Of a stretch of DNA of 6,696 bases, positions 5,695-6,696 are shown in pieces. Origin of the DNA: Chloroflexota bacterium (lineage in GTDB: Bacteria > Chloroflexota > Dehalococcoidia > Lucifugimonadales > Lucifugimonadaceae); NCBI GenBank assembly GCA_009837685.1, contig VXTA01000202.1:1-6696 (forward strand), given 5' to 3'. Position numbers and translations under genes: made by a program. How positions within the stretch are numbered: the stretch's first letter is position 1; each line of letters starts with the position of its first letter. The notes below the pieces were generated by a model. That model was not told the DNA's origin. It was given only the letters and a program-made list of their open reading frames with translations, and made no database searches.

Positions 5695-6696
5695 ATGCCA
5701 TCAAAAACGCAACCATTCCTTGCGACCCTAGCTGACCGATTGGCCGGTACGACTCAGTTCGACGCAATTGGCAGTTTGCTAAACCAACCGCGCTCTACCG
5801 TCCCCACTGTTTGCCCGGAGCCGGCTAATCCTTTTCTGATCGCCGCGCTTTGGCGTAATCTCAGATTACCTACTCTGGTCATCACTCCGAATCCCGACTC
5901 GGCTCAGCGTATCGTGGATCAACTGCCTACGTGGACCGGCACCCCAGATATCGACGAAGACGACTCGCCGATCCATCACTTCATCGAAACTGGTAGCATC
6001 CCTTTCGAACGCTATGAGCCAGATCGCGGCACCGCGCAACGGCGCCTGATGACGCTCGATGCACTCCGCCGTCATTCGGCCGAGGAGCCTAATCCGCCGT
6101 TGGTCGTAGCTTCCGTTCACGCAATCGCGGAAAAAACTGTCCAAAAATCCGTCTTTGATGGCATCATTCGACTACTGCGCGTTGGCGACCGCATCGATTT
6201 GACTGAGACGATGCGACATATCACCGCTTCTGGTTACGAGGTGCAACCCACCGTCGAGCAACCCGGCACCGTGTCCCCACGTGGTGGCATCATCGACATC
6301 TTCCCCGTTGGTACTGTCCATCCGATCCGCATCGAACTATTCGACGACGAAATCGATAGCATGAGGCTGTTCGACGTCGAGACTCAACGCTCTTTCAAAG
6401 ATGTTGACGAGCTGCAAATTGTGCCGGCGAGAGAAGAGTTGCCAGCGTTCGTCGATCCGCAAGCGATTCGCGACTCGATCGGCTCGCTCAACACCGACAA
6501 CATCGATTTCACACGGCTTTCCACTCGTCGGTTAACCGACGAGCTAAACCTCGTCGCCGAAGGCATTATCGACAGTGAACTTGCTTTCTATGCCGGTTTC
6601 TTCAACCGCGGTTCTCTGTTCGACTACTTACCGCCAGAAACGATCGTCATCGCCGTGCGCCCCCGAATAATCTCGGAATCCGCATCTGGCATCGAC
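5695..6696 (+). CDS. mfd: Transcription-repair coupling factor Mfd, N-terminal part (cut by window end)
   Basis: Mfd is an ATP-dependent DNA translocase that removes RNA polymerase stalled at lesions and recruits UvrA. The frame runs 334 codons from the ATG at 5695 to the last base without a stop; full Mfd is usually about 1,100-1,200 residues, so the polymerase-binding, translocase and C-terminal domains lie beyond the window. What is visible is the UvrB-homology module: LVITPNPDSAQRIVDQL near 61-77, PFERYEPDRGTAQRRL at 103-118, GYEVQPTVEQPGTVSPRGG at 180-198, IIDIFP at 199-204, IRIELFDDEID at 211-221 and PARE at 244-247, then ELAFYAGFFNRGSLFDYLP near 295-313. UvrB is excluded because no Walker A motif occurs near the start and because RGGIIDIFP is the Mfd form. 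No Shine-Dalgarno sequence is evident. It diverges from proB across 133 bases. Confidence 0.93.
   Translation, partial: MPSKTQPFLATLADRLAGTTQFDAIGSLLNQPRSTVPTVCPEPANPFLIAALWRNLRLPTLVITPNPDSAQRIVDQLPTWTGTPDIDEDDSPIHHFIETGSIPFERYEPDRGTAQRRLMTLDALRRHSAEEPNPPLVVASVHAIAEKTVQKSVFDGIIRLLRVGDRIDLTETMRHITASGYEVQPTVEQPGTVSPRGGIIDIFPVGTVHPIRIELFDDEIDSMRLFDVETQRSFKDVDELQIVPAREELPAFVDPQAIRDSIGSLNTDNIDFTRLSTRRLTDELNLVAEGIIDSELAFYAGFFNRGSLFDYLPPETIVIAVRPRIISESASGID

Noticed and set aside
5562..5696. Upstream in-frame extension of proB to an ATG at 5696 (45 extra, very basic residues)
   Set aside because: The extension does not resemble the family N-terminus, runs through the promoter, dyad and hairpin, and overlaps the mfd start codon. 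The ATG at 5561 fits the family and the promoter position.
5866..6144. 92-codon minus-strand open frame inside mfd
   Set aside because: It lies wholly within the continuous mfd reading frame, which shows clear Mfd motifs; no independent evidence supports it.
1..6696. Novel multi-gene system, mobile element, CRISPR array or RNA gene
   Set aside because: All but about 350 bases are explained by leuS, proA, proB, mfd and one small gene. There are no repeat arrays, transposase motifs, direct-repeat ends or tRNA-like cloverleafs that I can see.

Overview
This window reads as an ordinary chromosomal housekeeping segment of a bacterium with moderately high GC content. It holds four recognisable, apparently intact or window-truncated genes and one small uncharacterised gene. 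The lineage cannot be fixed from the sequence alone. The LeuRS tail after the KMSKS-type loop (GPWDRGG...SGINGIRR) and the style of the small protein suggest Chloroflexota (a Dehalococcoidia/SAR202-like group). This is an impression from memory, not a measured placement. Sparse Shine-Dalgarno signals and an apparently leaderless proB mRNA are compatible with that but not diagnostic.

Layout, left to right. Bases 1-43 are the tail of whatever precedes leuS; one frame ends at a TAG at 26-28, but the gene cannot be identified. leuS (44-2530, +) encodes a full-length bacterial leucyl-tRNA synthetase with an unusual KMSKS-loop sequence. It converges on a minus-strand group read right to left: proB (5561-4338), proA (4280-2979) and a 109-residue unknown protein (2884-2555). 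A divergent intergenic region (5562-5694) separates proB from the start of mfd (5695 to the window end, +), the transcription-repair coupling factor, of which only the first 334 codons are present.

How the genes work together. ProB (glutamate 5-kinase) and ProA (gamma-glutamyl phosphate reductase) catalyse the first two steps of proline synthesis from glutamate and sit in pathway order with a 57 bp gap, so they probably form an operon. The small gene follows proA by 94 bp and may be co-transcribed or have its own control; its leader can fold over its ribosome-binding site. LeuRS and Mfd belong to translation and DNA repair and have no evident functional link to proline synthesis.

Regulatory structure is concentrated in two short regions. 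The proB/mfd divergent region holds a perfect TATAAT placed so that transcription would begin at the proB ATG, a 17 bp dyad overlapping that -10 element, and an 8 bp perfect hairpin in the mfd leader. The proA/small-gene gap holds a hairpin that covers a GGAAGGGG ribosome-binding site. No gene-free stretch exceeds about 133 bases. I see no mobile elements, CRISPR arrays, tRNA or rRNA genes, and no evidence of a novel multi-gene system.
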